This document shows, in pieces, positions 52,399 through 61,501 of a stretch of DNA of 64,000 nt. The DNA is taken from NCBI GenBank assembly GCA_964510855.1, contig CAZEDB010000001.1, positions 1 through 64,000 of the forward strand. Reading direction: 5' to 3'. Each line of letters starts with the position of its first letter. Within the stretch, counting starts at the first letter, position 1. Origin of the DNA: UBA8828 sp964510855. GTDB taxonomy: Bacteria > Verrucomicrobiota > Verrucomicrobiia > Opitutales > UBA953. The position numbers were made by a program, and so were the translations under genes. The notes under the pieces were generated by a model, which did no database searches, was not told the origin of the DNA, and saw only the letters and a list, made by a program, of their open reading frames with translations.

Positions 52399-53979
52399 TT
52401 AGGTGCCGGCTTTAAGTTCAACCACATCGTGGGGAGCTGACTCACGTTGGCCAGCGGGTGAAACCCGGATGTAGCGGGCTAGTCTACGATGTTCTTTAAG
52501 ATTGCGAGCGCCAAGATAGCCTAGGCCGCTCTGCACCCCGCCACAAAGCGTACCTAACACCTTATCGACGGTGCCTGAAACTTCCTTCAAGGCTTCAATG
52601 CCTTCAGGGGCCACCTTAGAATGTTTACTGTGCGGTGCCGCGTGACCGTAGCGTGCGGCCGAGCCTTGACGCATCGCTTCAAGCGAACCCATCCCACGAT
52701 ACTCTTTATAGGTCTTACCATTAATCTCGAGGATCTTGCCTGGAGCCTCGCGACAGCCGGCGAGGAGTCCACCAAGAATAACGCCATCAGCAAGCGTGAG
52801 GGCTTTTACAATATCCCCACTCTTACTAATCCCACCGTCGGCGAGAATTCGGATGCCTTTCTTCTGGGCCGCAAGTGAGCATACATGGAGGGCGGTGAGT
52901 TGGGGAATGCCTACGCCAGCAACCAAGCGGGTGGTACAAATTGAACCAGGACCTTGCCCCACCTTAATCGCATCGGCACCGGCAGCTGCGAGAAAATCAA
53001 CGCCTTCACCACTGGTGACATTACCCGCAATCAGGGTGAGTTGCGGGAAAGCTTTTCTTAAGAAGCGGGTAGCCTCGCCAATACCTTTAGAAAAACCGTG
53101 GGCACTCGAAACCGCTACCGCATCGAGCCCGGCCTCCACTAAGGTCTCAACGTGACGGATGAGGCGCTTTTGTTCAACCGCACCATCTTCCGTGCGGGGA
53201 ACAGAAACGGCAGCTCCCACTCGTAAGCGAAAACTCGCATCGCGGCTGGGGCGGAGATTAGCCCGGGATTCTTCGGCGAGGCGCTCGATATCGGAAAGGG
53301 TGAAAAGACCGCGCAAGTGGCCCTTACCATCGGTCACGAGTAATTTGTTTAAACCTACCTTATCAGAGAAAATACGGTCGGCCGTAGCAATGGGGTCTTT
53401 GCCTAAATCTTTTTCGGAAACGGAAAGGACTTTTTCAGCCGGAATCATGGCGTCTTTAACCGACCGAGCGCGGTGGCGGTCCTTAACCGCATTACCTGGG
53501 AGTAAGCCTAAAAGTCGTCCATCTTTTGCTACCACGGGGAAGGTACTGAAAGACAATCCATCGCGATCAATGCGAGCCAAGACATCCCCAATTAATAAGT
53601 CAGGGGTAACGGTCGCAGGGTCGGCTATCATGCCGTGAATATGATTCTTAACGCGCAGCACTTCGCGGAGCTGATCGTCTTCCGACATATTATAATGGAG
53701 TAGACCGAGACCGCCATTAAGGGCCATAGCGATGGCCATCTGGTGTTCCGTAACGGTATCCATGTCTGACGACACCACAGGTAAGGAAAGGGTTAGGCGG
53801 TCGGATAAGGTGGTATCTAAACGCGTGTCACGCGGTAATACATCTGAGTAAAGAGTGGCGAGGGTGACGTCATCATACGTCAAACCCACCCCGGCGTGAC
53901 GGGCAAAGAACTCTTTGGCGGGCAGATAAAAATCGGCGTCGGAATGACGCGCGGGCTTCTTCTTTGGGGAAACGGACAT
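52399..53979 (-). CDS. guaB: Inosine-5'-monophosphate dehydrogenase
   Basis: A 526-residue IMPDH that oxidises IMP to XMP, the committed step of GMP synthesis. The barrel opens with YDDVTLATLYSDVLPRDTRL. A CBS pair sits at about 120-245 (VSEKDLGKDPIATADRIFSD, KLLVTDGKGHLRGLFTLSDI). The catalytic Cys loop is GQGPGSICTTRLVAGVGIPQ, and IRILADGGISKSGDIVKALT gives the phosphate site. I chose ATG at 53979 (MSVSPKKK); an upstream start to 54075 adds no family sequence. gmk, the next guanine nucleotide step after guaA, is about 5 kb away. Confidence 0.95.
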   Translation of the reverse strand: MSVSPKKKPARHSDADFYLPAKEFFARHAGVGLTYDDVTLATLYSDVLPRDTRLDTTLSDRLTLSLPVVSSDMDTVTEHQMAIAMALNGGLGLLHYNMSEDDQLREVLRVKNHIHGMIADPATVTPDLLIGDVLARIDRDGLSFSTFPVVAKDGRLLGLLPGNAVKDRHRARSVKDAMIPAEKVLSVSEKDLGKDPIATADRIFSDKVGLNKLLVTDGKGHLRGLFTLSDIERLAEESRANLRPSRDASFRLRVGAAVSVPRTEDGAVEQKRLIRHVETLVEAGLDAVAVSSAHGFSKGIGEATRFLRKAFPQLTLIAGNVTSGEGVDFLAAAGADAIKVGQGPGSICTTRLVAGVGIPQLTALHVCSLAAQKKGIRILADGGISKSGDIVKALTLADGVILGGLLAGCREAPGKILEINGKTYKEYRGMGSLEAMRQGSAARYGHAAPHSKHSKVAPEGIEALKEVSGTVDKVLGTLCGGVQSGLGYLGARNLKEHRRLARYIRVSPAGQRESAPHDVVELKAGT

Positions 53980-54081
53980 GGTGTGCGTGTTTCCCCAAGG
54001 GGTGTTAGGGAAACATCCCCTCCTGGGCAAGGAGAATAGGGGCAGTCTTGCCACTTCCCCACTTACTAGGAACATTAAGGG

Positions 54082-55047
54082 GTGGCTGATGGCTCCTTTC
54101 AGTTTCGTCGCTTACGGCGTCATTTCAAAAATCCCCTCCAGACGGGTTCGGGTACGGTAAGTCATATCGACCGCTTACTCTTACGCGTCGAGTCCGCTCA
54201 GGGCATTGGCTGGGGTGAAATCGCCCCTTGGCCAACCTTCCCGGTCGAAAAAATTACCGACGCTCTAAACTTCCTCGAAGCCGCCAAGGGCAACCTTGCC
54301 GCGCTCTATGCAGGAATTGCGGGATATGAACAGCAGTTCCCTTGCCTTATGGCTGCCCTGGCCATGGCGCGTGATGGGGCGACTATTCAATCAACCTCCG
54401 TAGCCCTTCCTTGTACGGGACTTGTCCCCATGGGCGCTCCAGCCGAACGACTGAAGTCACTCTATGAATTGGGCTATCGTAGCATAAAAATTAAAATTAG
54501 TCCGGAAACCAACTTGGTCGCCCTTGAAGCTAAGATCGCAACCTTACCTTCTGACTTAACCCTGCGGCTCGATGCCAACGGTTCACTTCCTCCTGAGCGA
54601 GCCCGCGATTGGATTCATTTCACGCAAGGTACTCCGCAAATTGAATTCCTCGAGCAACCGCTCGCAGCCGGACATCCCGAACTCCTGCAACACAGCGGCA
54701 GTAAAATAGCCCTCGATGAGTCAGTAACCCAACCCGTCGGTAACCTTGCAGCTGAATCCTGGCCGGGGCTTTTTGTCATCAAGCCAGCGTTATCCGGCGA
54801 CTGGGGTCCAGTTGCTGCTTGGGCTAAGGCGCGACCTGGGCGAGTGGTGCTTTCTTCAGCTTTTGAAACCGCGATTGGCCGTCAGGCAGGTTTAGTTTGG
54901 GCGTCGGCCCTTAACCTCAATCGCGCCGTGGGCTTTGATACGCTCAATTACTTTGAGTCTGATGGTTGGGAAATGCATAACTCAGGACCGGTCGTAAAAA
55001 CTTTAGACGGGTTTGATTGGGAGGCTTATTGGAGAAAAAATCCATGA
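54082..55047 (+). CDS. menC: o-Succinylbenzoate synthase (MenC-like, enolase superfamily)
   Basis: A 321-residue enolase-superfamily enzyme that dehydrates SHCHC to o-succinylbenzoate in menaquinone synthesis. The acid/base lysine is in GYRSIKIKISPET (KxK). Metal ligands lie in LRLDANGSL, IEFLEQPLA and IALDESV, and the second catalytic lysine in LFVIKPALSGDWG. GTG at 54082 is the start. The adjacent menE-like gene supports MenC over a dipeptide epimerase. The other men genes are not in the window. Confidence 0.88.
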   Translation: MADGSFQFRRLRRHFKNPLQTGSGTVSHIDRLLLRVESAQGIGWGEIAPWPTFPVEKITDALNFLEAAKGNLAALYAGIAGYEQQFPCLMAALAMARDGATIQSTSVALPCTGLVPMGAPAERLKSLYELGYRSIKIKISPETNLVALEAKIATLPSDLTLRLDANGSLPPERARDWIHFTQGTPQIEFLEQPLAAGHPELLQHSGSKIALDESVTQPVGNLAAESWPGLFVIKPALSGDWGPVAAWAKARPGRVVLSSAFETAIGRQAGLVWASALNLNRAVGFDTLNYFESDGWEMHNSGPVVKTLDGFDWEAYWRKNP

Positions 55048-56246
55048 GAGGCGTGCTGAATTTTCAGACCGACCCTGAGCTGCACTTGCAAACGACGCTG
55101 GCAGCACTCGAACGGCGTGAGCCTATTTTCTTGGGTAACCCACGCTGGTCACCCGAACAGCGGGCGGCCGCCTTGCGCTTGGTTCCTTTAGGTTGTCGGG
55201 TTGAGGGCACATCCGACCCCGCGCGCGGCGTAGCCCCGTGTGATTGGCCAACCGCTTGGTCTGGGCGACTGATGATTCCCACGGGCGGTACCGGGGGCAC
55301 GGTACGTTTTGTGATTCACGACGAACGCACCCTTTCTGCCGCTTGTGAGTCACTGCGCCTAGCACTTGCGGCACGTAACTTAAACGGCCCTTTGCATGCT
55401 GCGATTGTTACGCCGCCTTGGCATGTGAGCGGACTGATGCCCGCGCTTCGCGCCCGCCACACTGGCGGGAGTTGGGCTTGTGCCCCAGGTAATTTCTTAG
55501 CGGAAAATCCTTTACCCGAGATTCACTTACCTCCGGGCGGTCACCGCTTGATTTCACTCGTCCCTACTCAACTTCAACGCCTGCTCGTGCATCCTGCTGG
55601 CGATGCTTGGCTGCGCCAGTGGGAGGTTATTCTCCTCGGCGGTGCTTCGGTGTCGGCTGAACTTTGCCAAGTCATTCAACAACGCCGCCTGCCCGTTGCT
55701 ATCACCTATGGTATGACCGAGACCGCGGCCGCAGTGGCATTAGCGTGGCCGGAAGATTTTCAAGCCAGAGGTTTACCTGCCGGCCATCCCTTACCAGGCG
55801 TGGGCATGGCATCACGTAACGGACAACTAGAAATCGAGTCCCCCAGTTTAGGTTTAGGCGTTTGGCCTACGCAGCCATTAAAACGTCCCTACCTAACGGG
55901 TGACCTCGGAGAGCTTTTGCCCGATGGTCGGGTGATTGTTACAGGTCGAGCCGATCGGGTGTTGATTAGCGGAGGCGAGAAAGTAGACCCTGCGCGAGTT
56001 GAGCGTGTGCTGTGTGGGCCAGGTCTTGCCCAATCAGCTTGGGTGACGGGTCTGCCTGATGCCACTTGGGGTCAACTCATTGTCGCCACCGTAGTCGCCC
56101 CGCCTGAACTCGAGACCGCTTTAAGAAAGGTTGCCGATGAGGCACTCGAGCCCGCTGCACGCCCGCGGCGTTACTTATTTGTTTCAGCTCTACCCTATGA
56201 TGAACGAGGCAAGCTTCCGCTGCGGCCCGATCAATTTAACGTTTAA
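55044..56246 (+). CDS. menE: o-Succinylbenzoate-CoA ligase (MenE-like)
   Basis: A 400-residue ANL-superfamily adenylating enzyme. The P-loop-like motif reads MIPTGGTGGTVRFV, departing from the usual SG-rich form and ending in Arg rather than Lys. AITYGMTETAAAVALAW, YLTGDLGELLPDGRVIVTGR, ADRVLISGGEKVDPARVERV and a C-terminal ERGKLPLRPD lysine region follow. It is short for the superfamily (usually over 450), as MenE often is. ATG at 55044 overlaps the menC stop (ATGA). Together they convert SHCHC to o-succinylbenzoyl-CoA. Confidence 0.86.
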   Translation: MRGVLNFQTDPELHLQTTLAALERREPIFLGNPRWSPEQRAAALRLVPLGCRVEGTSDPARGVAPCDWPTAWSGRLMIPTGGTGGTVRFVIHDERTLSAACESLRLALAARNLNGPLHAAIVTPPWHVSGLMPALRARHTGGSWACAPGNFLAENPLPEIHLPPGGHRLISLVPTQLQRLLVHPAGDAWLRQWEVILLGGASVSAELCQVIQQRRLPVAITYGMTETAAAVALAWPEDFQARGLPAGHPLPGVGMASRNGQLEIESPSLGLGVWPTQPLKRPYLTGDLGELLPDGRVIVTGRADRVLISGGEKVDPARVERVLCGPGLAQSAWVTGLPDATWGQLIVATVVAPPELETALRKVADEALEPAARPRRYLFVSALPYDERGKLPLRPDQFNV

Positions 56247-56253
56247 TCTAAAC

Positions 56254-57048
56254 TTAACTGCGTGCCGCGCGCCAAATCTTAAGGCAGCTCGCCACGAGTT
56301 CGGCAAATTGTTCGAGAGGAACTTGGCTGGGTCCATCTGAGAGGGCGCGTGCAGGATCAGGATGGGTCTCTAAGAAAAGTCCGCTCGCGCCAGCGGCGAG
56401 GGCGGCGCGGGCTAATACGGGGACAAACTCACGCTGACCGCCCGAGGCACCCCCAGCAGCGCCAGGAAGCTGCACGGCGTGCGTAGCATCCATAATCGTC
56501 GGCCAGCCATTTGCTGCCATGATGGGGAAGCTGCGCATATCGACCACGAGGTTTTGGTAGCCGAAGGTGGTCCCACGATCAGTCTGCCAAATTTCTTTTG
56601 CACCGGCGCCGGAAAGTTTATCGACGACGTAACGCATCTCAAAAGGGGAAAGGAATTGCCCCTTCTTAACGTTAACCACTTTCCCTGTCTGAGCTGCAGC
56701 CACTAGCAAATCCGTTTGCCGACACATGAAGGCAGGAATTTGTAAGACATCAGCAACCTTGCCCACGGGAGCGCATTGCTCGGGGCTATGGACGTCTGTT
56801 AAAAGTGGAAAACCATAGTCGCGGCGCGCGAGGGAAAGTAATTCAAGCCCCGCCGCTAACCCGGGGCCGCGGTCTGCGTTCAGCGAGGTGCGGTTAGCCT
56901 TATCATACGAACCTTTAAAAATGATATTTAATTCAGGATTTTTATCGGCAATTACACGCAGCTCTTTGGCTACGGTACGCACATTAGCTTCAGACTCTAG
57001 CGAACAAGGGCCGGCAATAAGAAGAAGGCGACGCGGGTCGTGAAGCAT
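56254..57048 (-). CDS. kdsA: 3-Deoxy-8-phosphooctulonate synthase
   Basis: A 264-residue aldolase-like enzyme joining PEP and arabinose-5-phosphate to Kdo-8-phosphate for the LPS core. LLIAGPCSLESEANVRTVAK, IFKGSYDKANRTSLNADRGP, FPLLTDVHSPEQCAPVGKVA, DVLQIPAFMCRQTDLLVAAA, VNVKKGQFLSPFEMRYVVDK and LFLETHPDPARALSDGPSQV are all standard KdsA. It shows that the host makes LPS. It is convergent with menE (7-base gap). Confidence 0.96.
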   Translation of the reverse strand: MLHDPRRLLLIAGPCSLESEANVRTVAKELRVIADKNPELNIIFKGSYDKANRTSLNADRGPGLAAGLELLSLARRDYGFPLLTDVHSPEQCAPVGKVADVLQIPAFMCRQTDLLVAAAQTGKVVNVKKGQFLSPFEMRYVVDKLSGAGAKEIWQTDRGTTFGYQNLVVDMRSFPIMAANGWPTIMDATHAVQLPGAAGGASGGQREFVPVLARAALAAGASGLFLETHPDPARALSDGPSQVPLEQFAELVASCLKIWRAARS

Positions 57049-57085
57049 GGGGTGAGATTAAGGAAAGATAGGAAAAGGTCGAGGC

Positions 57086-58816
57086 TCAGTCACGCTTGAG
57101 CCACCGCAAGACTTCAGCGAGGGGGCGGGTATTAATGACTTGGTCGGCGGTCAGCCAGCCCTTGCGAGCCACATTGATACCTAAGCGCGTGAAGGGCAAA
57201 TGATCTACGTGGTGGGCGTCGGGATTAATGGAGCACAAGACCCCTTTTTCTGCAGCCCGGCGCCAATGCGTCCAATCCATATCTAACCGGCGAGGGTGCG
57301 CATTTAGTTCGATAGATTTTTTATTAGCGGCGGCCGCATCCACCACCTTGGCTAAGTTTACTTTATAGGCCTCACGCTGCAGTAATAGCCTGCCTGTAGC
57401 ATGACCTAAAATGTGCACATAGGGGTTTTCTAAAGCCTTAATAATACGGGCGGTCATGGCTTCTTCATCTAACTGCATTGAGGCATGAACCGAAGCTACC
57501 ACCACATCAAGTTTGGCTAAAATCTCGTCGGGATAATCGAGGGTACCATCCTTGAGAATATCTACCTCACTACCGGAGAGAATACGGACGCGATTACGAC
57601 CTGACTTATTAAGTGCCTTGATAGCCGAAATCTGCGCTAAGAGCCGGTCAACCTCAAGACCTCCTGCATAGACGCTGGTTTGTGAGTGATCGGTAATGCC
57701 CAAATATTCCCAACCTAACGCGTCGGCCGCATCCGCCATTTGCTCAAGGGTAGATTTACCATCTGAGGCGGTGGTGTGATTATGAAAAGATCCCTTTAAG
57801 TCGCTCGCTTCTAGTAAACGCGGCAGTTGATGATTTTCTGAGGCATCAATTTCCCCCTGCCCCTCGCGAAGTTCCTGAGGAATCCACGGTAAGCCCAAAG
57901 TCTTAAAAACCTCGGCCTCAGAATCTGCTCCCGGGGCGGTCTTGCCTGGTTCTGTAGGCGTAAAGCCCCATTCGCTCATGCTAAGCCCGCGACTTAAGGC
58001 GCGCTGACGCATGGCAACATTGTGTTCTTTGGAGCCAGTGAAGTGGTGCAGCGCAAAGAAGAATTGAGCGGGAGGAACCACCCGAAGGTCGACTTGTAAG
58101 CCGCCTTCAACGCGGACGCTGGATTTAGTTTGCCCGTGTGCGGTTACTTCAAGGATGCCTGGCTGAACCGTGAACCAATCCATAATCGGCGCAGGTTCGT
58201 CGGACGCTACGATGAAATCTAAATCTCCCACCGTCTCTCGATTACGTCGGAAAGAACCTGCCGCCTCAGCGCGCTTAACTTGCGGCAAGGCCCGTAAACC
58301 TGCGAGCAAGGTAGTGACAACGCTCTCTACCGAAACCCAGAGGTGGCGTTTTCCGTAAGCTTCTCGATTACGAATCCCAGCGAGGAGAGCGTTTTGGGTT
58401 TTTTCACCAAAGCCTTTGAGCTCAGCTACCTTACCCTCATTACAAGCTGCTTGTAGCCCAGCTAAATCAACCACCCCGAGTTCTTGCCAGAGGCGCCGGG
58501 TTTTCTTGGGCCCCATCCCAGGGATTGATAAAATTTCTGGAAGCCCAGGAGGCAACGAAGCACGGAGTTTATCGAGAAAATCTAAACGTCCATCATGCCT
58601 GAGTTTACTAATCTTATCCGCCAAAGCTTCGCCGATACCAGGTTTCTCTGCGAGCTGACCGCTGGCAATGAGCGTGTCGAGGTCGTCGGTTAGCGTTTCG
58701 AGTAAACGGGCACCGTTACTATAAGCGCGAATTTTAAAAGGGTTCTCGCCTGAAAGTTCGAGGAGTTGAGCGATTTCATCAAGCACCTCGGCAATACCGT
58801 GGGCATCAAGGCTCAT
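57086..58816 (-). CDS. polX: DNA polymerase X with PHP exonuclease domain
   Basis: A 576-residue bacterial family X polymerase for gap-filling repair. Order: N-terminal helix-hairpin-helix 8-kDa-like region (NPFKIRAYSNGARLLETLTD, GIGEALADKISKL, IPGMGPKKTRRLW), polymerase palm with the nucleotidyl motif EAAGSFRRNRETVGDLDFIV (catalytic DLD), and a C-terminal PHP domain (GSFHNHTTASDGKSTLEQMA, YLGITDHSQTS, SGSEVDILKDGTLDYPDE, ASVHASMQLD) giving 3'-5' exonuclease. The start overlaps the gmk stop (ATGA), an unusual pairing. Confidence 0.94.
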   Translation of the reverse strand: MSLDAHGIAEVLDEIAQLLELSGENPFKIRAYSNGARLLETLTDDLDTLIASGQLAEKPGIGEALADKISKLRHDGRLDFLDKLRASLPPGLPEILSIPGMGPKKTRRLWQELGVVDLAGLQAACNEGKVAELKGFGEKTQNALLAGIRNREAYGKRHLWVSVESVVTTLLAGLRALPQVKRAEAAGSFRRNRETVGDLDFIVASDEPAPIMDWFTVQPGILEVTAHGQTKSSVRVEGGLQVDLRVVPPAQFFFALHHFTGSKEHNVAMRQRALSRGLSMSEWGFTPTEPGKTAPGADSEAEVFKTLGLPWIPQELREGQGEIDASENHQLPRLLEASDLKGSFHNHTTASDGKSTLEQMADAADALGWEYLGITDHSQTSVYAGGLEVDRLLAQISAIKALNKSGRNRVRILSGSEVDILKDGTLDYPDEILAKLDVVVASVHASMQLDEEAMTARIIKALENPYVHILGHATGRLLLQREAYKVNLAKVVDAAAANKKSIELNAHPRRLDMDWTHWRRAAEKGVLCSINPDAHHVDHLPFTRLGINVARKGWLTADQVINTRPLAEVLRWLKRD

Positions 58817-59415
58817 CGGCGTTGAGCTCGGGCGGCTTGATAAATAGCACTGAGCGCCGCGAAATCCTGCTCACGGGTGCCACTTTCAATAATGTGATCA
58901 TAGGCCGAGGCGCAGGACATCTCCACCGCGGAGACTTGCAGTCTTCTTTCAATTTCATCGGCGGCATCGGTGGCCCTTCCACTTAGCCGGCGACGTAATT
59001 CGGTGACATCACTTACCTTGACAAATACCGTCACCAAATCGCCTGCGAGTTCAGGATTTTTCGCTACTTGGGTACGCAGGGTGGCAGCACCCTGTACATC
59101 AAGGTTTACCAAGGCGTCATGCCCGGCGGCAAGTTGACGCGCTACATCGGCTGCTCGTAAGCCATAGAGCCGCGTATGGACGCGAGCATGCTCGAGAAAG
59201 CCGCCGGCATCTAAGGTCTTTTGAAAAACTTCTGGGGTGAGAAAATGGTAATCCACGCCATCAATTTCACCCTCGCGTGGCACGCGGGTGGTGCAAGTTA
59301 CCACTCGGGTTAAGGTTGCGGCATGAGCGGCTACCAACTGATCGCAAAGCGTGGTCTTACCGCTTCCGGCTGGACCGGAAAGAACCAAGAGGAGGCCGCG
59401 CCTTTGCTGTCCCAT
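58813..59415 (-). CDS. gmk: Guanylate kinase
   Basis: A 200-residue kinase that makes GDP from GMP. The P-loop is LLLVLSGPAGSGKTTLCDQL. TCTTRVPREGEIDGVDYHFL is the GMP-binding signature, and GFLEHARVHTRLYGLRAADV and ALVNLDVQGAATLRTQV follow. I chose ATG at 59415 (MGQQRRG), which overlaps the upstream gene stop (TGATG); the longer frame to 59589 lies wholly over that gene. The usual neighbours rpoZ and the YicC gene are absent here. Confidence 0.94.
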   Translation of the reverse strand: MGQQRRGLLLVLSGPAGSGKTTLCDQLVAAHAATLTRVVTCTTRVPREGEIDGVDYHFLTPEVFQKTLDAGGFLEHARVHTRLYGLRAADVARQLAAGHDALVNLDVQGAATLRTQVAKNPELAGDLVTVFVKVSDVTELRRRLSGRATDAADEIERRLQVSAVEMSCASAYDHIIESGTREQDFAALSAIYQAARAQRR

Positions 59416-59945
59416 CACGGTAGAGTGAGGGCGCGACCGACGGTCGCAAGCGCAGTGGCAAGAAGGATAGCCCCGACCGTGTATCGTAAGGCGGGTCGGG
59501 CAAGAAGCCCATCGGTGTGGCGCACAAAAGCTCCAGGCGAGGTTGCCCACCAAAGCCCCGGGATAACCAATAAAAGATAACAAATCCAAGCGTTGAGTGC
59601 ACTTTCAGGCAACTGCATCCAGCCTGCATCAAGCACCGCACGCGCTAAAAACATCATCAAACAACCCAGCGCGCGCACGGGCAAGAGGTCGGGTAGCCAA
59701 ATAAAAGCGGCTAAGCCTCCGAGCACAAAAATTATCAAGACAGGTAAACGCGGGAAACCCGCCAAATCAGGTTGGGGTAAATTACCGAGGTGCCAGCCCA
59801 ACATAAAAATTGCGGCCAAGCCGAGTACCGCTCCAACGGATTTGGACCTCCTCAAGGAAATCCAGAGATAGGGAGCAACTAAGGTTTGGATGGCGACAAG
59901 GGTAAGTACGCTGGCGAGGAGCCATGTCGCTACAGTTAAAGACAT
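59415..59945 (-). CDS. Polytopic membrane protein of unknown function
   Basis: A 176-residue protein with about five membrane helices: VATWLLASVLTLVAIQTLVA, SVGAVLGLAAIFMLGWHLG, LPVLIIFVLGGLAAFIWLP, LNAWICYLLLVIPGLWWATS and YTVGAILLATALATVGRAL. I recognise no family. It couples by TGATG to gmk, so it opens the operon membrane protein-gmk-polX on the minus strand. Role unknown. Confidence 0.65.
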   Translation of the reverse strand: MSLTVATWLLASVLTLVAIQTLVAPYLWISLRRSKSVGAVLGLAAIFMLGWHLGNLPQPDLAGFPRLPVLIIFVLGGLAAFIWLPDLLPVRALGCLMMFLARAVLDAGWMQLPESALNAWICYLLLVIPGLWWATSPGAFVRHTDGLLARPALRYTVGAILLATALATVGRALTLP

Positions 59946-60032
59946 AACCTTGGTTCAAAGCATTTTGAGGCCAAGGGCGAGAACGGACTCTCTGGGCTGG
60001 TCAGTGTATTTATCCATGGCAGCCGACTCGGT

Positions 60033-60061
60033 TTGACTCCTCTTTGTAAAAAAAGGATACT
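60033..60061 (+). promoter_or_regulatory. Sigma-70-like promoter before the first TonB/PA14-like gene
   Basis: TTGACT (60033-60038), a 17-base spacer and GATACT (60056-60061). A start of transcription about 7 bases later (near 60068) would fall only about 4 bases before the ATG at 60072. That implies a nearly leaderless message. No Shine-Dalgarno sequence would be left in the leader. Confidence 0.55.
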
Positions 60062-60071
60062 GAATGGTAGG

Positions 60072-61454
60072 ATGAGTTCAACCCAGCCAGATGACGCACC
60101 CCCTCCCCCCGAGGCTGAAGGTGACCTCGAGGCTATAGGGCATGAAGATCAGGCGACTGAAAGCATCCGGCCGCGACTCCCCTTTTGGAAACGCATTGGG
60201 GGCGAGGGGCTGGTTATCTCCGTGGTTCTTCACGGCATTTTATTAGTCATCTTTGCAGTTTGGGTTATCGCTACCATCACGGATACCGCCACGACCGATC
60301 CTGATACGTTTGCCACCGGACAAGGGGGAGGAGCAAAAGGAGAAAAGGCGCGAGTATTCGAGCACAAGATGCAGCCACGTAATGCTCAAAATCTTGCCCG
60401 CAATACCGCGCGTATAACTTCAAAATCTTCAACCGCTTCGGTAGCCTTACCTGATCTTCCGACCACCGCCACGCCTTCGTTAATGTCAGGGCTGACGGGT
60501 GGCGGTGCCTCGAAGGGTTTTGGTGGCGGCTCGGGTGGCGGCATCGGTGCTGGCAAGGGCATCGGTGTCGGTAGCGGTAGAAATTTTGTGGGCATGTTTG
60601 GCGGCGGTTTTAAACGCGCCAACGCCCTAGAGGGGACCCTTTATGATTTAAAACAAGACCCCAAAGGTAAACAGCTGGTTAAGGACCGACCCGAGCGCAT
60701 TGGTGAGATGCGCAGGGCTTTTGACGTCCTCGACCGCGGATGGAAGTCAGCTAAGGCCCACCTAGATAAAACCTACAAGCAAGCTGAGAAGAAACTCTAT
60801 ACCGCAAATATGCTCATCCATCCGCTTGATGCGGGCGAGGCAACTAAAGCCTTTGACTGTGAAAAGGAGATTCAGGCTCCGGGGTGGCTGGCTTATTATG
60901 AAGGCTGGTTTGCGGTTCCTGAATCAGGCGATTACCGGTTTCATGGCTTTGCAGACGACATGATGGCGGTAGCGGTGGACGGTAACACGGTGCTTTCCGC
61001 TTTCTGGCCAGGCCAAGGCAATGGGGGTATCATTACCTTTCGCTCGGGCTGGGAGCCTAAAGATGCTCACAAGGTTGATGGTAGAATGTTCCGCAGTCCG
61101 AAGATGATTGGCCATCTCGGCGCTCGTTACAAAGGGGGCTGGATGCCGCTGCGCAAAGGACAGGCCTATTTTATCCAGATCGCGATTTCAGAATCTCATG
61201 GCGGTATTTTTTCTTCCGAACTCTTAATTGAGAAAAAAGGCGTCACATACACTAAGGGTAAACTAGAGGACGTTATCCCCTACTTCATGCTCGAGCCTAT
61301 GAGTCCAGAAGAAATTAAGCTTAAACTGGGTTGGAAAATGCCTCGCGGTTGGGGATACGGCCCTGCAACGCCTTGGCATATGGACGGGGCCACGGAGGGT
61401 CCTTCCTTCGGCGTAGAGATTAATAATGTTACCCCGCGCCGGGGCTCACGCTAA
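60072..61454 (+). CDS. TonB-like anchored protein with PA14-like C-terminus, copy 1
   Basis: A 460-residue protein I cannot name. Parts in order: an acidic cytoplasmic start, LPFWKRIGGEGLVISVVLHG then one membrane helix (ILLVIFAVWVIATI) in the style of TonB or energy-transducing anchors, then DTFATGQGGGAKGEKARVFE and HKMQPRNAQNLARNTARITS. A Gly-rich linker (GGGSGGGIGAGKGIGVGSGR) follows, then a C-terminal domain from about 230 (GWLAYYEGWFAVPESGDYRF, HGFADDMMAVAVDGNTVL) with the feel of a PA14 sugar-binding fold. ATG at 60072 gives exactly the length of the second copy. It probably spans the periplasm and presents a glycan-binding domain; this is inference. Confidence 0.75.
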   Translation: MSSTQPDDAPPPPEAEGDLEAIGHEDQATESIRPRLPFWKRIGGEGLVISVVLHGILLVIFAVWVIATITDTATTDPDTFATGQGGGAKGEKARVFEHKMQPRNAQNLARNTARITSKSSTASVALPDLPTTATPSLMSGLTGGGASKGFGGGSGGGIGAGKGIGVGSGRNFVGMFGGGFKRANALEGTLYDLKQDPKGKQLVKDRPERIGEMRRAFDVLDRGWKSAKAHLDKTYKQAEKKLYTANMLIHPLDAGEATKAFDCEKEIQAPGWLAYYEGWFAVPESGDYRFHGFADDMMAVAVDGNTVLSAFWPGQGNGGIITFRSGWEPKDAHKVDGRMFRSPKMIGHLGARYKGGWMPLRKGQAYFIQIAISESHGGIFSSELLIEKKGVTYTKGKLEDVIPYFMLEPMSPEEIKLKLGWKMPRGWGYGPATPWHMDGATEGPSFGVEINNVTPRRGSR

Positions 61455-61501
61455 AGCAGTTACGCTGGCTTTTAGCGGGTGAGTTAACTTATTGTATCTG
61501 G

